DNA of 64,000 nucleotides from Paucibacter sp. TC2R-5 (GCF_025717605.1 NZ_JAJIRQ010000003.1:372001-436000); one strand, 5' to 3'. Positions 39,082 to 50,153 are shown, counted from the first letter of the stretch. Notes: a model not told the origin generated them from the sequence alone. Program-made: numbers and translations.

Positions 39082-40767
39082 ATGCATATTGAAACTCCCT
39101 ACGCCAAGATCGAAGCCTTGGTGGTTGACGATATGGCCACCCAGCAAACCACGCTGCGTGGTCAGTTGGGCATGGTGGGGGTGGGCAAGATTGACGCGGC
39201 CGGCTCGGCCGAAGATGCGCTGCGCATGATCAAGGCCAAACGCTACGGCCTGATTCTGTGCGATTACAACCTCAACCATCGCACCGACGGCCAACAGCTG
39301 TTCGAGTTGCTGCGCGAGCAGCGCCTGCTCGCCCCCGATTGCCTGTTCTTCATGATCACGGCCGAAAGCAATTACAACTCGGTGGCGGCCGCCAGCGAGC
39401 ATATGCCCGACGCCTATTTGCTCAAACCCATCACCGCCGGCGATATCGAGGACCGGCTGAAGAACCAACTCGACAAGCGCCAGGCGCTGCTGGAGATCAA
39501 CCGCCAGCTGAACAAAAACGATTTAGCCGCCGCCGTGGCGGCCTGCGACGCCTTGCTGGCCAAAAAAGACCGCTGGTATATGCATGCGCTGCAAATCAAG
39601 GCGCAGGCCCTGCTCGATCTGGGCTGCCCCGATGACGCCAAGCGCATCTACCAGGATGCGCTGGCCTTGCGCGATGGGCTGATGTGGGCGCAGCTGGGCC
39701 TGGTCAAGGCCGCCAAGGCCTCGGGCAAGTTCGAAGAATCCAAACGCCTGGGCCAAGAAATCTTGGGCAGCGCGGAAGGTGCCAAATGCCTGGCCGCTTT
39801 TGACCTGGTGGCCGCCTCGATGGAGGCACTAGGCGACACCGGCAGCGCGCTGGCGTTGATGAAGCAAGCCGCGCAAGTCGTGCCTTCGGCCAAACGCCTG
39901 CGTGTGCTGTCCGAGAGCGCCTATCGCAATGGAGACCTTGTCACGGCAAAAGCCAGCCTGGCCAAGGCCTTGAAGTCCAGCCAGGGCGCCATGACCGCGA
40001 ACTCGCAAGACTTGCTGACCATGGCGCAGGCCCAAGTCGATATGGGCGAGGCCAAGGAGGCCTTGGAGACCCTCAGCGAAGCCGCCACGCGAGGCGCCCA
40101 CACGCCCGAATTTGACAATGTAGCCTTGGCCATACGCGCGCAAGCCCATGCGCTGCAGGGCGACACGGCCAAGGCGGAAAAAGAAGCCGCCTCGGCACTC
40201 GCCGGCCTGCCCCAAGGCAAGGCTGACTTTGCCACCGTCACCGTGGCGCGCGCCGCGCTGCAGGCCGGTCATGTCGAGGCCGGCCTGGCGCTGCTGCGTC
40301 AAGCAGTTAATGCCGACCATGAAAACTCGCGCGTCCAGCAACTGATCTGCAAAGCCCTGGTCGACACCGGCCACCCCGAGCAAGTTGAGTTGCTGGTCAA
40401 GGCCGCCACCCAAGGCCTGAAGACCCGGCTGCATGAGGCCAAGCGCCTGCTGCGGGCCGGCGAGCTGGATGCGGCCCTGGAGGCGATTGAAGCTGAATTG
40501 TCGGAGTACCCCGACAACACCACCGTCTTGCTGGAATGCGCGCAGATGAATTGCATGTCGCTGCGCCTGAAAAAATCACTGGACGAGCGCCGTGTCGAGC
40601 AGGTGCGCGACTATCTGGCGCGGTTGGAGAAGCTGCTGCCAGCCAATGACCGCGTGGCCAGCATGCGCCGCTATTTGCGCGAGACGCTGGCCGCCTTGCA
40701 GACCAAGGGTGCGGCGGTGGAGTTATCCAACAGCCCGGCCTCCAGCTTCGGCAAACTGGTGAAATAG
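39082..40767 (+). CDS. Response regulator with TPR domain (REC-TPR)
   Basis: A 561-residue protein. The receiver domain (about 8-135) has ALVVDDMATQQTTLR and the phospho-accepting Asp in LILCDYNLNHRTDG. There follows a long array of TPR-like helices with repeating Ala/Leu/Tyr positions (AKRIYQDALALRDGLMWAQL, GDTAKAEKEAASALAGLPQG), and no DNA-binding or enzymatic output domain. Output is therefore probably by protein binding through the TPRs. Start ATG 39082 is chosen because the receiver begins ten residues later. The next gene, a minimal histidine kinase, starts 4 bases after the stop. Confidence 0.88.
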   Translation: MHIETPYAKIEALVVDDMATQQTTLRGQLGMVGVGKIDAAGSAEDALRMIKAKRYGLILCDYNLNHRTDGQQLFELLREQRLLAPDCLFFMITAESNYNSVAAASEHMPDAYLLKPITAGDIEDRLKNQLDKRQALLEINRQLNKNDLAAAVAACDALLAKKDRWYMHALQIKAQALLDLGCPDDAKRIYQDALALRDGLMWAQLGLVKAAKASGKFEESKRLGQEILGSAEGAKCLAAFDLVAASMEALGDTGSALALMKQAAQVVPSAKRLRVLSESAYRNGDLVTAKASLAKALKSSQGAMTANSQDLLTMAQAQVDMGEAKEALETLSEAATRGAHTPEFDNVALAIRAQAHALQGDTAKAEKEAASALAGLPQGKADFATVTVARAALQAGHVEAGLALLRQAVNADHENSRVQQLICKALVDTGHPEQVELLVKAATQGLKTRLHEAKRLLRAGELDAALEAIEAELSEYPDNTTVLLECAQMNCMSLRLKKSLDERRVEQVRDYLARLEKLLPANDRVASMRRYLRETLAALQTKGAAVELSNSPASSFGKLVK

Positions 40768-40771
40768 TGGC

Positions 40772-41383
40772 ATGAACCGAGAGTTGTTGGCCCTGTTCGT
40801 GCATGACATCAAGAACCAGCTGGGTGTACTTGAGGCCGAGTTGCACTTGCTGGAGGCCGAGCCCGACCGGGCACGCGCCCACCGCGCCCACCAGCATTGT
40901 TCGCAGTTGCGCCAGCGACTGATCGCCTATCTGACCCTCTACGCCTCGGACGACAGGCCCATGAGCGCACAGGCCGAGGATGAGTCGCCGCTGGATTTTC
41001 TGCAAAAGCTCTTGAAGGTGGACTCGCGGCCGGACGGCGCGCCGCTGCGCTTGGGCGAAGTGAGCCAGGCGCCGCCTTTTTGGTATTTTGACGCCCGCCT
41101 GGTGCTGCTGGCCATGGAGGCGGCACTGCACAATGCTTGGCGCTTTGCCCGCTCCGATGTCTCGCTAGGCGCCGCTCAAGTAGACGCTTACCTGGTGCTC
41201 TCGGTCGAGGATGACGGGCTGGGTCTGGGCAGCAAAGACCCATCTAGCCGCTCATCCACCGGCTTGGGGATGGAGCTCTGCGCGGCCGTCGCGCGCGCTC
41301 ATAGAAACGGAGAGCGGCAGGGCCGGGTCTTGCTGGCGCCGCGCCCGGAAGGCGGCACCAAATTCGAGATCTGGCTGCCCTAA
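40772..41383 (+). CDS. Minimal sensor-less histidine kinase
   Basis: A 203-residue protein with LLALFVHDIKNQLGVLEAEL (H-box, phosphorylatable His at about residue 11), an acceptor region where the N-box would be (AALHNAWRFAR), G1 box VEDDGLGLG and a G2-like STGLGMELCAAVARAH. There is no sensor, HAMP or membrane segment, so it must be controlled through partners. Its position 4 bases behind the REC-TPR gene makes that protein the likely phosphoryl acceptor. Convergent with the AlgR-like gene. Confidence 0.82.
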   Translation: MNRELLALFVHDIKNQLGVLEAELHLLEAEPDRARAHRAHQHCSQLRQRLIAYLTLYASDDRPMSAQAEDESPLDFLQKLLKVDSRPDGAPLRLGEVSQAPPFWYFDARLVLLAMEAALHNAWRFARSDVSLGAAQVDAYLVLSVEDDGLGLGSKDPSSRSSTGLGMELCAAVARAHRNGERQGRVLLAPRPEGGTKFEIWLP

Positions 41384-41402
41384 GCCTTGAAGGCCTGAAA
41401 AA

Positions 41403-42239
41403 TCAGCCGCCCTGCCCCGCCAGCGCTTCACGCACGGCCGCCACTTGCCGCCGGGACACCGCCAACCACTCGTTGACACCGGCAATCCGGACCGCCCAAC
41501 CGTCGGCACCGTCGGCGCTGTCACTGTTTGCTTCATCCTCCCCGGCATGGCTGACCGCATGGCGCTGCAACTCGCGCACCGCCGCCTTGGCCACCAAAGC
41601 ATTGCGGTGCACGCGCAAAAAGCGCTCGCCCAAGCGCGGCTCCAGGTCCGACAAGCTGCCGTCCATCACCAGGCTTTGCGTAGCGGTGCGCAAAGTCAAA
41701 TACTTCAGCTCGGCCTTGAAATAAAGCACCTCGGCCAAGGGCACGCGCAAGAGCCGGCCACGGTCGCTCACATTGATCACGCCGTCTGGCTCCCCAAGCG
41801 GCAAGCCCCGACCCTCTGGCTGGGCCTGCATGGCGGCGCGTTCGGCCAGGCGCTGAGCGACCCGCAGCAAAGCGGCTTGCAGGCGCTCGCGGCGTACCGG
41901 CTTGCTCAAGTAGTCGGTCGCCTCCAGCTCAAAAGCCTGCAGCGCATGCTCGGCATGGGCGGTGACAAACACCACCGCCGGGCTATTTCCGCCCTGCTGA
42001 GCCTGCGCCCGCAAGGCGCCGGCCAGTTGCAGCCCGTCGGGCCCGGGCATTTGCACATCCAGCAAGATCAGGTCGCAACGATGCTCGCGCAGCCAAGCTT
42101 GCGCCTGCGAAGCACTGCCGGCCTCGGCCAGCACCTCGGCGCGCGGGTCGACACAGCCTTCGAGCAAGCTGCGCAAGCGCAGCCGCGCCAATGGCTCGTC
42201 ATCGACCAATAAAACCTTCAACAAGGACGGCACAGACAT
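41403..42239 (-). CDS. LytTR response regulator (AlgR-like)
   Basis: A 278-residue regulator. The receiver has VLLVDDEPLARLRL, the phospho-Asp in LILLDVQMPGPDGLQ and Lys in YLSKPVRRERL. The C-terminal LytTR DNA-binding domain reads LLRVPLAEVLYFKAELKYLT and ERFLRVHRNALV. An insert rich in Asp, Ser and Gly (EDEANSDSADGADG) lies inside the LytTR domain near its end. Start ATG 42239 (MSVPSLLK) is chosen over a longer frame that overlaps the kinase. Pairs with the AlgZ-like kinase 22 bp upstream. Confidence 0.9.
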   Translation of the reverse strand: MSVPSLLKVLLVDDEPLARLRLRSLLEGCVDPRAEVLAEAGSASQAQAWLREHRCDLILLDVQMPGPDGLQLAGALRAQAQQGGNSPAVVFVTAHAEHALQAFELEATDYLSKPVRRERLQAALLRVAQRLAERAAMQAQPEGRGLPLGEPDGVINVSDRGRLLRVPLAEVLYFKAELKYLTLRTATQSLVMDGSLSDLEPRLGERFLRVHRNALVAKAAVRELQRHAVSHAGEDEANSDSADGADGWAVRIAGVNEWLAVSRRQVAAVREALAGQGG

Positions 42240-42261
42240 CAGGCAGCTCCAGTGAAAACCA

Positions 42262-43422
42262 TCAGCGTGGCAACATGATGCGCACGCTGAAGCGCTCCGG
42301 CTCGCGCTTGAGCTCAAAGCGCGCGGCTACATCATGCATCAGGCGTAGGCGCTGGCGCACATTGCGCAGCGCCAAACCATGCCCGGATGTTTGGGCCGGC
42401 AGCCCCACTGTGTTGACCACGCAGATCTCCACCTCGCTGCCCAGACGCCGGGTGCTGATTTCGACGTCACCGCCCGCCTCATTAGGCTCGACGCCATGAC
42501 GCACCGCATTCTCGACCAGGGGCTGCAACAACAAGGGTGGCACCTTGGCGGCGCCGGCGGCCGGATCTAAGCGCCAATGGATGCGCAAGCGCCCGTCAAA
42601 GCGGATCTGCTCTATATCGAGGTATCGGCGCGCCAGCTCAATCTCGGCGTCCAGGCTGACCACGGCCGTCGCATCGGCCAAAGCGACACGGAACAGCTCG
42701 CTCAAGTCCTCCAGCAGCCCCTCGGCCTTGTGCGGGTCCAGCCGCACCAGCGCAATCGCGCTGTTCAGCGTATTGAACAAGAAATGCGGCCGTATGCGCG
42801 CTTGCAACTCGACCAATTGCGCCATCGCGTCTGCCGGGCGCTGCGCCCGTTCGCGCTGCTTCAGCCAGAGCAAGAGCTGGCCCGCGCAGGCCGCACCGGC
42901 CAAGCTCACGCTGATCAGCCGAAACCCGCTGCTGGGCTCATCATTGGCCAGATTCAACAACTCCCAACCCGCCAAGGCGCACAGCGCCCCCAAAGCCAAC
43001 AATACGGTCCATTGCCACAGCCCACGCAAGCCGGCCAATTGGCGGCGCGCGCTGCACACCAGCAGCAGCCAGGCCAGCACGGCCGACATCGTCACCACTG
43101 TGCCGCTGGCCATGTTCTGCATCCAGTGGCCCAGATCGCGCGAGACCAGCGCCAGCCCCAAGGCCAGCAAGCCCTGCACGCCCAACACCGCGCGCAGCAC
43201 GAGGCCCACATGGCACACATCGAAAACCCGCGCGGGGTCGAACAAGGGCAGGACCGTGGCCTCGCTGCCATCGCTGGGCGCGAAGCCGAGGATGCTGCTC
43301 AGGTTGCCGCTGTCGGGCCAGTCCGGTCGCTTGCTGCTGGGTTTCAAGATTTTGCTTTCGCTCTGCGGCGTCTGGTGGAAGTGCGGCTCGATAGAATCGC
43401 GCTGCGCCGGATTGTCTGTCAA
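42262..43422 (-). CDS. LytS/AlgZ-type sensor histidine kinase (TTG start)
   Basis: A 386-residue membrane kinase. Four hydrophobic segments lie between about residues 75 and 190 ([69 protein letters not shown]). The His_kinase motif [19 protein letters not shown] carries the phosphorylated His, and [15 protein letters not shown] is the N-box. The visible frame starts at TTG 43422 with an AGAGG-like site upstream; the first 60 residues are poorly conserved. It is divergent from argH by 38 bp, an arrangement common in Burkholderiales, where algR is normally followed by hemC. Here hemC is 10 kb away. Confidence 0.88.
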   Translation of the reverse strand: MTDNPAQRDSIEPHFHQTPQSESKILKPSSKRPDWPDSGNLSSILGFAPSDGSEATVLPLFDPARVFDVCHVGLVLRAVLGVQGLLALGLALVSRDLGHWMQNMASGTVVTMSAVLAWLLLVCSARRQLAGLRGLWQWTVLLALGALCALAGWELLNLANDEPSSGFRLISVSLAGAACAGQLLLWLKQRERAQRPADAMAQLVELQARIRPHFLFNTLNSAIALVRLDPHKAEGLLEDLSELFRVALADATAVVSLDAEIELARRYLDIEQIRFDGRLRIHWRLDPAAGAAKVPPLLLQPLVENAVRHGVEPNEAGGDVEISTRRLGSEVEICVVNTVGLPAQTSGHGLALRNVRQRLRLMHDVAARFELKREPERFSVRIMLPR

Positions 43423-43460
43423 GCCGGCCCGCCTCTTTACTAACCGCCAGACCGCCCGCC

Positions 43461-44867
<1,407 letters not shown>

Positions 44868-44991
44868 TTCAGGCAGAGACAGCCCAATTCGGCAGGCTTG
44901 TCAACCGCGCGGCCGACGGCCGCGCTAAGTGAAGCCTCGGCCGAAACTGGCCGCAAACTCAAGCTGCGGGCTTCATCGCCCCCCTGCCCTC

Positions 44992-45678
44992 ATGATTCGA
45001 ACTTTTTTGCTGGCCCTGGCGCTGCTGCTGTCCGGGGTACAAACCAGCCAAGCCCAAGTCGCTGACCCCCTGTGGCTGCAGTTGCTTGCGCACCTACAGG
45101 CGCAAAAGCAGGTGGTGCCGGATGAATCGGACACCTTGCTGATGCTGCCGCGCGAGGCCGGCGGTACCGGCGAGCGGGACTTCATCAGCCGCAAACTCGT
45201 TGGCTGGAAGGACGGCAAACCCAGCTACGAGATCGTGGCCGCCGAGCCCCCCATCTGGACCGATGATGATCTGCGCATCACCCGCGCCAACAAGGCCGAT
45301 CAGCAGATTTCATCGGCCTTGGGCCAAGGCAATCAGCTGCTATTGCCGAGCACCCCGGTCAAGCGCAGCGATGGGCAGAGCCTTGACGGCAAACTCTGGA
45401 CTCTGTTCGAAGCGCAGGACAAAGGATTTGGCCGCGACGTACTGATGCGCGCTTGGGTCGAGCCCGAAACAGGCCGCCCTCACCGCATCGATGTCAAGGG
45501 TCGCTTTTTGATGGTGCTGAGTTTGGACCTCAGCTCGCATTACGAAATTGCCAGCAAAGAGCGCTCACTGGCTAACAAAGTGACCGGAGAAATCAAGGCG
45601 GCGATACGCGGCAAGGGCCCCGAGGTTCGATTTGAAGTCGACGTCAAGTCCTGGGCCGAAGCCCCCGTGCCCATGTAA
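44992..45678 (+). CDS. Exported hypothetical protein
   Basis: A 228-residue protein with a clear signal peptide (MIRTFLLALALLLSGVQTSQ, cleavage after AQA-type sequence near residue 22). The mature part is hydrophilic, with alternating beta-like stretches (LIMLPREAGG-like, HRIDVKGRFLMVLSLDLSSH, VRFEVDVKSWAE). I do not recognise the family; the pattern could be a periplasmic beta-rich protein. ATG 44992 is chosen because the signal peptide follows at once. A weak hairpin lies between argH and this gene, so co-transcription is uncertain. Confidence 0.75.
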   Translation: MIRTFLLALALLLSGVQTSQAQVADPLWLQLLAHLQAQKQVVPDESDTLLMLPREAGGTGERDFISRKLVGWKDGKPSYEIVAAEPPIWTDDDLRITRANKADQQISSALGQGNQLLLPSTPVKRSDGQSLDGKLWTLFEAQDKGFGRDVLMRAWVEPETGRPHRIDVKGRFLMVLSLDLSSHYEIASKERSLANKVTGEIKAAIRGKGPEVRFEVDVKSWAEAPVPM

Positions 45679-45793
45679 TGCACGCATCCAATGCACGCAG
45701 CCTTGACTCAGCGCAAAGATTACGCGCTCAAAGCAGCGCTGCCGTCCTCACGCCGTCACACAGTACGCAGCCATCGTTTAAGCTGCTGACCCC

Positions 45794-46291
45794 ATGAATA
45801 CCCCAAGTACATTGACCTGGACCGATGCGCTGACGCTGAATCAGCCGCAGATCGATCAAACCCACCATGAATTCGTGACCTTGCTCAACGAGTTGGCTGA
45901 ACTCTTGCCGACTTGCACCGAGCCCGCAGACGCCCTGCCCGCGTACCAGCGCTTGCTGACTCACACGGAGCAGCACTTCGCGATGGAAGAAGGCTTTATG
46001 GCCGCGACCGGCTTCGCCCCGGACAACTGCCACAGCAAGCAACACGCCATGGTGCTGGACGTGATGCGCCAGGTGCTGGTGCATACCCATGCCGAGCAGG
46101 ATCTTGAGCCTATGCGCAATCTGCTGCCGGAACTGGTCAATTGGTTTCCGGCCCACGCCGAGATGATGGACGCGGCCTTGGTCTATCACATGAGCCAAGT
46201 TGGTTTTGACCCAGCAACCGGGGCAGCCAGCACAACAGCGCTGGTGGGCGCTGAGCCGATCAGCTCCTGCGGCAGCGGCAGCTGCGGCTGA
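45794..46291 (+). CDS. Bacteriohaemerythrin
   Basis: A 165-residue single-domain haemerythrin. The iron ligands are spread as in the family: QIDQTHHEFV, LLTHTEQHFAMEEGFM, HSKQHAMVLDVM and FPAHAEMMDAALVYH, giving the expected His and acidic set for a di-iron O2-binding site. The C-terminal about 30 residues are a low-complexity tail ending CGSGSCG, which is outside the domain and may bind metal or a partner. Such proteins carry O2 or sense it, often near motility genes. Confidence 0.92.
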   Translation: MNTPSTLTWTDALTLNQPQIDQTHHEFVTLLNELAELLPTCTEPADALPAYQRLLTHTEQHFAMEEGFMAATGFAPDNCHSKQHAMVLDVMRQVLVHTHAEQDLEPMRNLLPELVNWFPAHAEMMDAALVYHMSQVGFDPATGAASTTALVGAEPISSCGSGSCG

Positions 46292-46394
46292 AAAAATACG
46301 GTTGAACACCTGGCGCTGGCGGGTAGATTGACGTGCACTGCGCCGCTCCGCACTGCTGACAAGAGCTGACAGCCGCTGCGCCGACAATGCGCGC

Positions 46395-47639
46395 ATGTCA
46401 ACACCGACGCTGACCTCGACCATACTGCCCGAGCGCTTGATTGCGCATCTGGACATGGACGCGTTCTACGCCTCCGTGGAGTTGCTGCGTTACCCCGATT
46501 TGAAGGGCCAAGCGGTTGTGATCGGTGGGCGTCGCAGCCATGCACCGGTGACACTGGAAGACGGCAGCCGGCGCTACTCGCGGCTGCGCGACTACACCGG
46601 CCGTGGCGTCATCACCACCTCCACTTACGCCGCCCGCGATCTGGGCGTGTTCTCGGGCATGGGCCTGATGAAGGCGGCCCTGCGGGCACCTGATGCCATC
46701 CTCTTGCCGACCGACTTTGACGCCTACCGCCTCTACTCGCGCCTGTTCAAAGCGGCGGTGGCTGAGTTGGCGCCGGTGATTGAGGACAGGGGTATTGACG
46801 AAATCTACATCGACCTGAGTGACATCCCCGGCATCCGAGAAACCGTCGGCCATGACCCACTCGGCGGCCTGCGCGCAGTGGCACGCGAGATCAAGAACTC
46901 CGTTTTGCGTGCCACCGGCCTGACCTGCTCGATCGGTATCACCCCCAACAAGCTGCTGTCCAAGATCGCCTCCGATCTGGACAAGCCCGACGGCATCACG
47001 CTCCTGACCGAAGCCGATATCCCGACGCGCATCTGGCCGCTGGGCGTGCGCAAAATCAATGGCATCGGCCCCAAGGCGGCGGCCAAGCTGCTGGGATTGG
47101 GGATTGAAACCGTCGAGCAACTGGCGCGCGCCGAGCCGCAGATGCTGATCAACCAGTTTGGCAACAGCTTTGGCGCCTGGCTGCATGCGGCAGCGCATGG
47201 GCGCGACAAGCGCGCGGTGGTCACGCACAGCGAACCCGTCTCGATCAGCCGCGAGACCACGTTTGAGCGCGACCTGCATGCGGTGCATGACAAGGCCGAG
47301 CTGAGCACCATCTTCACCCGACTGTGCGAGCAAGTGGCCAGCGACCTGCTGCGCAAGGGCTATCAGGGCCGCACCATAGGTTTGAAGCTGCGCTTCGAGG
47401 GCTTTCATACCGTCACGCGTGACCTGACGCTGCCCCAGCCGACGCAAGATGCGCAAGCCATCCGCCGCGCCGCCGGAGCCTGCCTGAAGCGCGTGCCGCT
47501 GGACAAACGAATTCGGCTGCTCGGCGTGCGAGTGGGAGGCTTGAGCCGGCCCGGTGCCATTGACGCCCTGGGCAGCAAGCCGCGCAAGGTCGCAAGCACC
47601 ACCGCCGGCCCAAGGCCGGAAAACCTCGCCTTGTTCTGA
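46395..47639 (+). CDS. dinB: Y-family DNA polymerase IV (DinB)
   Basis: A 414-residue translesion polymerase. Metal-binding motifs are HLDMDAFYASVELLRYPDL (steric gate Tyr) and EDRGIDEIYIDLSDIPG. The HhH region reads RKINGIGPKAAAKLLGLGIE, and the little finger ends near RIRLLGVRVGGL. There is an insert of about 20 residues in the palm (VTLEDGSRRYSRLRDYTGRG). The C-terminus ends ENLALF, similar to the sliding-clamp peptide. No SOS box is recognisable upstream, so LexA control is not supported here. Confidence 0.93.
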   Translation: MSTPTLTSTILPERLIAHLDMDAFYASVELLRYPDLKGQAVVIGGRRSHAPVTLEDGSRRYSRLRDYTGRGVITTSTYAARDLGVFSGMGLMKAALRAPDAILLPTDFDAYRLYSRLFKAAVAELAPVIEDRGIDEIYIDLSDIPGIRETVGHDPLGGLRAVAREIKNSVLRATGLTCSIGITPNKLLSKIASDLDKPDGITLLTEADIPTRIWPLGVRKINGIGPKAAAKLLGLGIETVEQLARAEPQMLINQFGNSFGAWLHAAAHGRDKRAVVTHSEPVSISRETTFERDLHAVHDKAELSTIFTRLCEQVASDLLRKGYQGRTIGLKLRFEGFHTVTRDLTLPQPTQDAQAIRRAAGACLKRVPLDKRIRLLGVRVGGLSRPGAIDALGSKPRKVASTTAGPRPENLALF

Positions 47640-47789
47640 CTGTTGTTTTCCGGTCTTGCGGGGCTTGATCCAGACCAGCGCAATGGGGCCACACACTGAC
47701 AAGCCGCCGCAAAGCCCTTATCCTTGCGTCGCGCCACAAGCAGTGGCGCTCAAGTGTGCTGTTGCACATCAGCCAGGAGTGTCGAGCAA

Positions 47790-50144
47790 GTGTCAGACGC
47801 AGTGCCAGCGCCCGTTCAGTCCGCAGCATTTGATGAACTGCTGATGCGTCTCGCACGGCTGGCTAAACGGCACCCCTCATGCGCATTGCGCCGCTACGAG
47901 GTACTTGAACAGACGGCACGCGGCCGGGGCGATTTAGCGTGCGCCATCGACCTGCTCTACATCCGCTTCAATCTGCTCGAACACATGGGCCGGGCGCAGC
48001 AGCTGCAAGGCAGCCTGACACAGGCCCAAGCCCAGGCCGCATCGGCGGGCTTGCAATGCCAGGCCGCGCGCATGTTTGAAGCCCTGGGGCGCATTGCCTA
48101 CCAAACCGGCGACTATTTGTTGGCGACCGAAAAATGGACGCGAGCACTCGATTTGGCGCAACTGGTCGGCGAGTTGCGCATCGGCGTTGCGGCACGCATT
48201 GGCCTGGGCCAGATCCACTACGCCATGGGCGCCTGGGACAACGGGCGGCGCTTTCATCGCGACGCCGCAGCCTTGCTGTCCAGCCTGGATGACAGCTATT
48301 TGGAGGCCAAGCTGGCCCTCAATCTGGGTGTGGGCAATTACGAGAATTCGCAGCTGGAGGAGGCCGAGGCCCAATTCAGCAAAGGTCTTGCGGCGGCCCG
48401 CCGGGGCCAGCACCTGGAGTTTGAGGCCGAAGCCCTTTGGCATCTGGCCCGCGCAGCCCTGCTGCGTGGGCAGACCGACCTGGCCGCACACCAGTGCCAC
48501 CAGGCCTTGGAATTGGCCAGACGCCTGGGGCATCTATGGCTGGAGAGCGTCGCCAGCCAGACCTGGACCGAAGTTGCGCTGGCGCGCAACGACCAATCCG
48601 AGGCCCTGAAGAGCGCTCAACACGCGCTGGAGCAAGCGCTGCGCATACAGTCGCGTGCGCAGGAGAGCCGTTCACACCAGCAGTTGGCACAGCTCTACCA
48701 ATCACAAGGCCAGCTGCAAGCCGCCCTGGGCCATTTGTGGAAGCATGTCGAGGTGCAAGCCGAGATCGAGCGCCTGAGCCTGCCCGAGCGCTTGGCCAAG
48801 CTGGCCCATTACGACCTCTCGCGCAAGCCGCCCGACGAAATGCTGCTGGAACTCTCGAACCAGCAATGGCCGCTCGACAGTGCCGCCGAACTCAAGCAGG
48901 CATTTGCGGAGCTGAGCACCAAGGCCGGCAAAATCCTGGCGCTGGACAGGGTCAGCCTGTGGTGGGCCCACCAGACGCCCGGCGTCTACCCCCTGTTGCA
49001 ACATGAGTCGGATAAGGTCGAGTCAGGGGTCAATTGTGGGGAGCCGAGTATGACTGAAAATGGCGACTGCGCTGAAAGCACCTGCCTGAGCGAGCCTGCG
49101 CAGGCCGCCTACCTGAAACTGCTCACCCAGCGGCGCGAACCCTTGTTCCTGGCCGACTTGAGCCTGCACCCCTGCCTGCAGGAATTGATCGGCTTGGCGC
49201 CCATGCAGGGGGCCGCCTCGCAGATAGAAATCCCGCTTTTTGTGCAGCAGCAGCTGCGGGCCGTGCTCTGGCTGACCCAGCATGGGCAGCAGCGTGCCTG
49301 GTCACGCCAAGACCAGCTACAGGCCAGCCATCTGGGCAAGGTGTTCGAGCGTGTGCTGCTGAGTGCCGACCTGGCCCTGGCCCAGCAGACCCAGGCCTTG
49401 ATGGAGCAGGAAAAAGCCGATGCCTTGGGTCGCCTGGTGGCCGGCGTGGCACATGAGGTCAATACGCCGATTGGCGTGGCAGTCACGGCCGCCTCCAGCG
49501 TGTCTGACAACGCGCAGCGGCTGGTTGACATGCTGGCCAGCGAACGCATCAGCCGCAGCGAGCTGCAGCAGCTCTCGGTTCGCCTGAATACCGGTTCAGA
49601 CTTGGTCGAGCGCAATTTGGAGAGGGCCGCAAGCCTGATCGGCAACTTCAAGAAGGTCACCGTCGATCAGGCCTCGGAGGCGGTCAGCGAGTTCCCCTTG
49701 GCCGAATACTTGAACAGCGTGATTTCGGTGCTCAGCCCAGCACTGCGCAAGGCAGCCGTGGAGGTCAGCGTCAATGTGGATTCCGGCATCGAACTGTGCA
49801 TGGCCTCCGGGCTGCTGACGCAGGTGATCTCGAACCTGATCATGAACAGCATCCACCACGCATTCCCTGACCGGCGCGGCGGCAAGATTCGAATCAGCGC
49901 GAGCCTGGACGGGCAACAGGTTTGCCTGGATGTGGCCGATGACGGTGTCGGCGTCAGTGCGGCGGTGCGGGCACGCATCTTCGAGCCCTTCTTCACAACC
50001 AAGCGCGGCCAGGGGGGCTCGGGCCTGGGCATGTACATCGTTCACTCCATCATGGGGCGCCTAGGCGGCAGCATCGAATTGCCCGAGGTCGAACAAGGCT
50101 TGTGCGTGCGTTTGCATTTGCCGCTGCTTGCCCACAAGGGCTGA
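47790..50144 (+). CDS. TPR-GAF sensor histidine kinase (GTG start)
   Basis: A 784-residue soluble kinase. Residues about 60-330 are TPR-like repeats (ARMFEALGRIAYQTGDYLLA, AKLALNLGVGNYENSQLEEA, ALWHLARAALLRGQTDLAAH). A GAF-like region follows (about 350-560; ILALDRVSLWWAHQ, IEIPLFVQQQLRAVLWLTQ). The kinase core has GVAHEVNTPIGVAVTAASSV (H-box), VISNLIMNSIHHAF (N-box), VADDGVGV and GGSGLGMYIVHSIM. Start GTG 47790 is chosen for an AGGAG ten bases upstream. No membrane segment and no adjacent regulator, so it is an orphan responding to an internal signal. Convergent with the DUF454 gene. Confidence 0.85.
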   Translation: MSDAVPAPVQSAAFDELLMRLARLAKRHPSCALRRYEVLEQTARGRGDLACAIDLLYIRFNLLEHMGRAQQLQGSLTQAQAQAASAGLQCQAARMFEALGRIAYQTGDYLLATEKWTRALDLAQLVGELRIGVAARIGLGQIHYAMGAWDNGRRFHRDAAALLSSLDDSYLEAKLALNLGVGNYENSQLEEAEAQFSKGLAAARRGQHLEFEAEALWHLARAALLRGQTDLAAHQCHQALELARRLGHLWLESVASQTWTEVALARNDQSEALKSAQHALEQALRIQSRAQESRSHQQLAQLYQSQGQLQAALGHLWKHVEVQAEIERLSLPERLAKLAHYDLSRKPPDEMLLELSNQQWPLDSAAELKQAFAELSTKAGKILALDRVSLWWAHQTPGVYPLLQHESDKVESGVNCGEPSMTENGDCAESTCLSEPAQAAYLKLLTQRREPLFLADLSLHPCLQELIGLAPMQGAASQIEIPLFVQQQLRAVLWLTQHGQQRAWSRQDQLQASHLGKVFERVLLSADLALAQQTQALMEQEKADALGRLVAGVAHEVNTPIGVAVTAASSVSDNAQRLVDMLASERISRSELQQLSVRLNTGSDLVERNLERAASLIGNFKKVTVDQASEAVSEFPLAEYLNSVISVLSPALRKAAVEVSVNVDSGIELCMASGLLTQVISNLIMNSIHHAFPDRRGGKIRISASLDGQQVCLDVADDGVGVSAAVRARIFEPFFTTKRGQGGSGLGMYIVHSIMGRLGGSIELPEVEQGLCVRLHLPLLAHKG

Positions 50145-50153
50145 GGCCTGGAA

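Noticed and set aside
44890-44930. GCGCGGCC/GGCCGCGC hairpin after argH as terminator
   Set aside because: Good stem but no T tract follows; may be only a GC-rich palindrome.
46292-46394. Possible LexA box upstream of dinB
   Set aside because: CTGACA repeats occur near 46360-46373 but there is no CTGT-N8-ACAG type palindrome.
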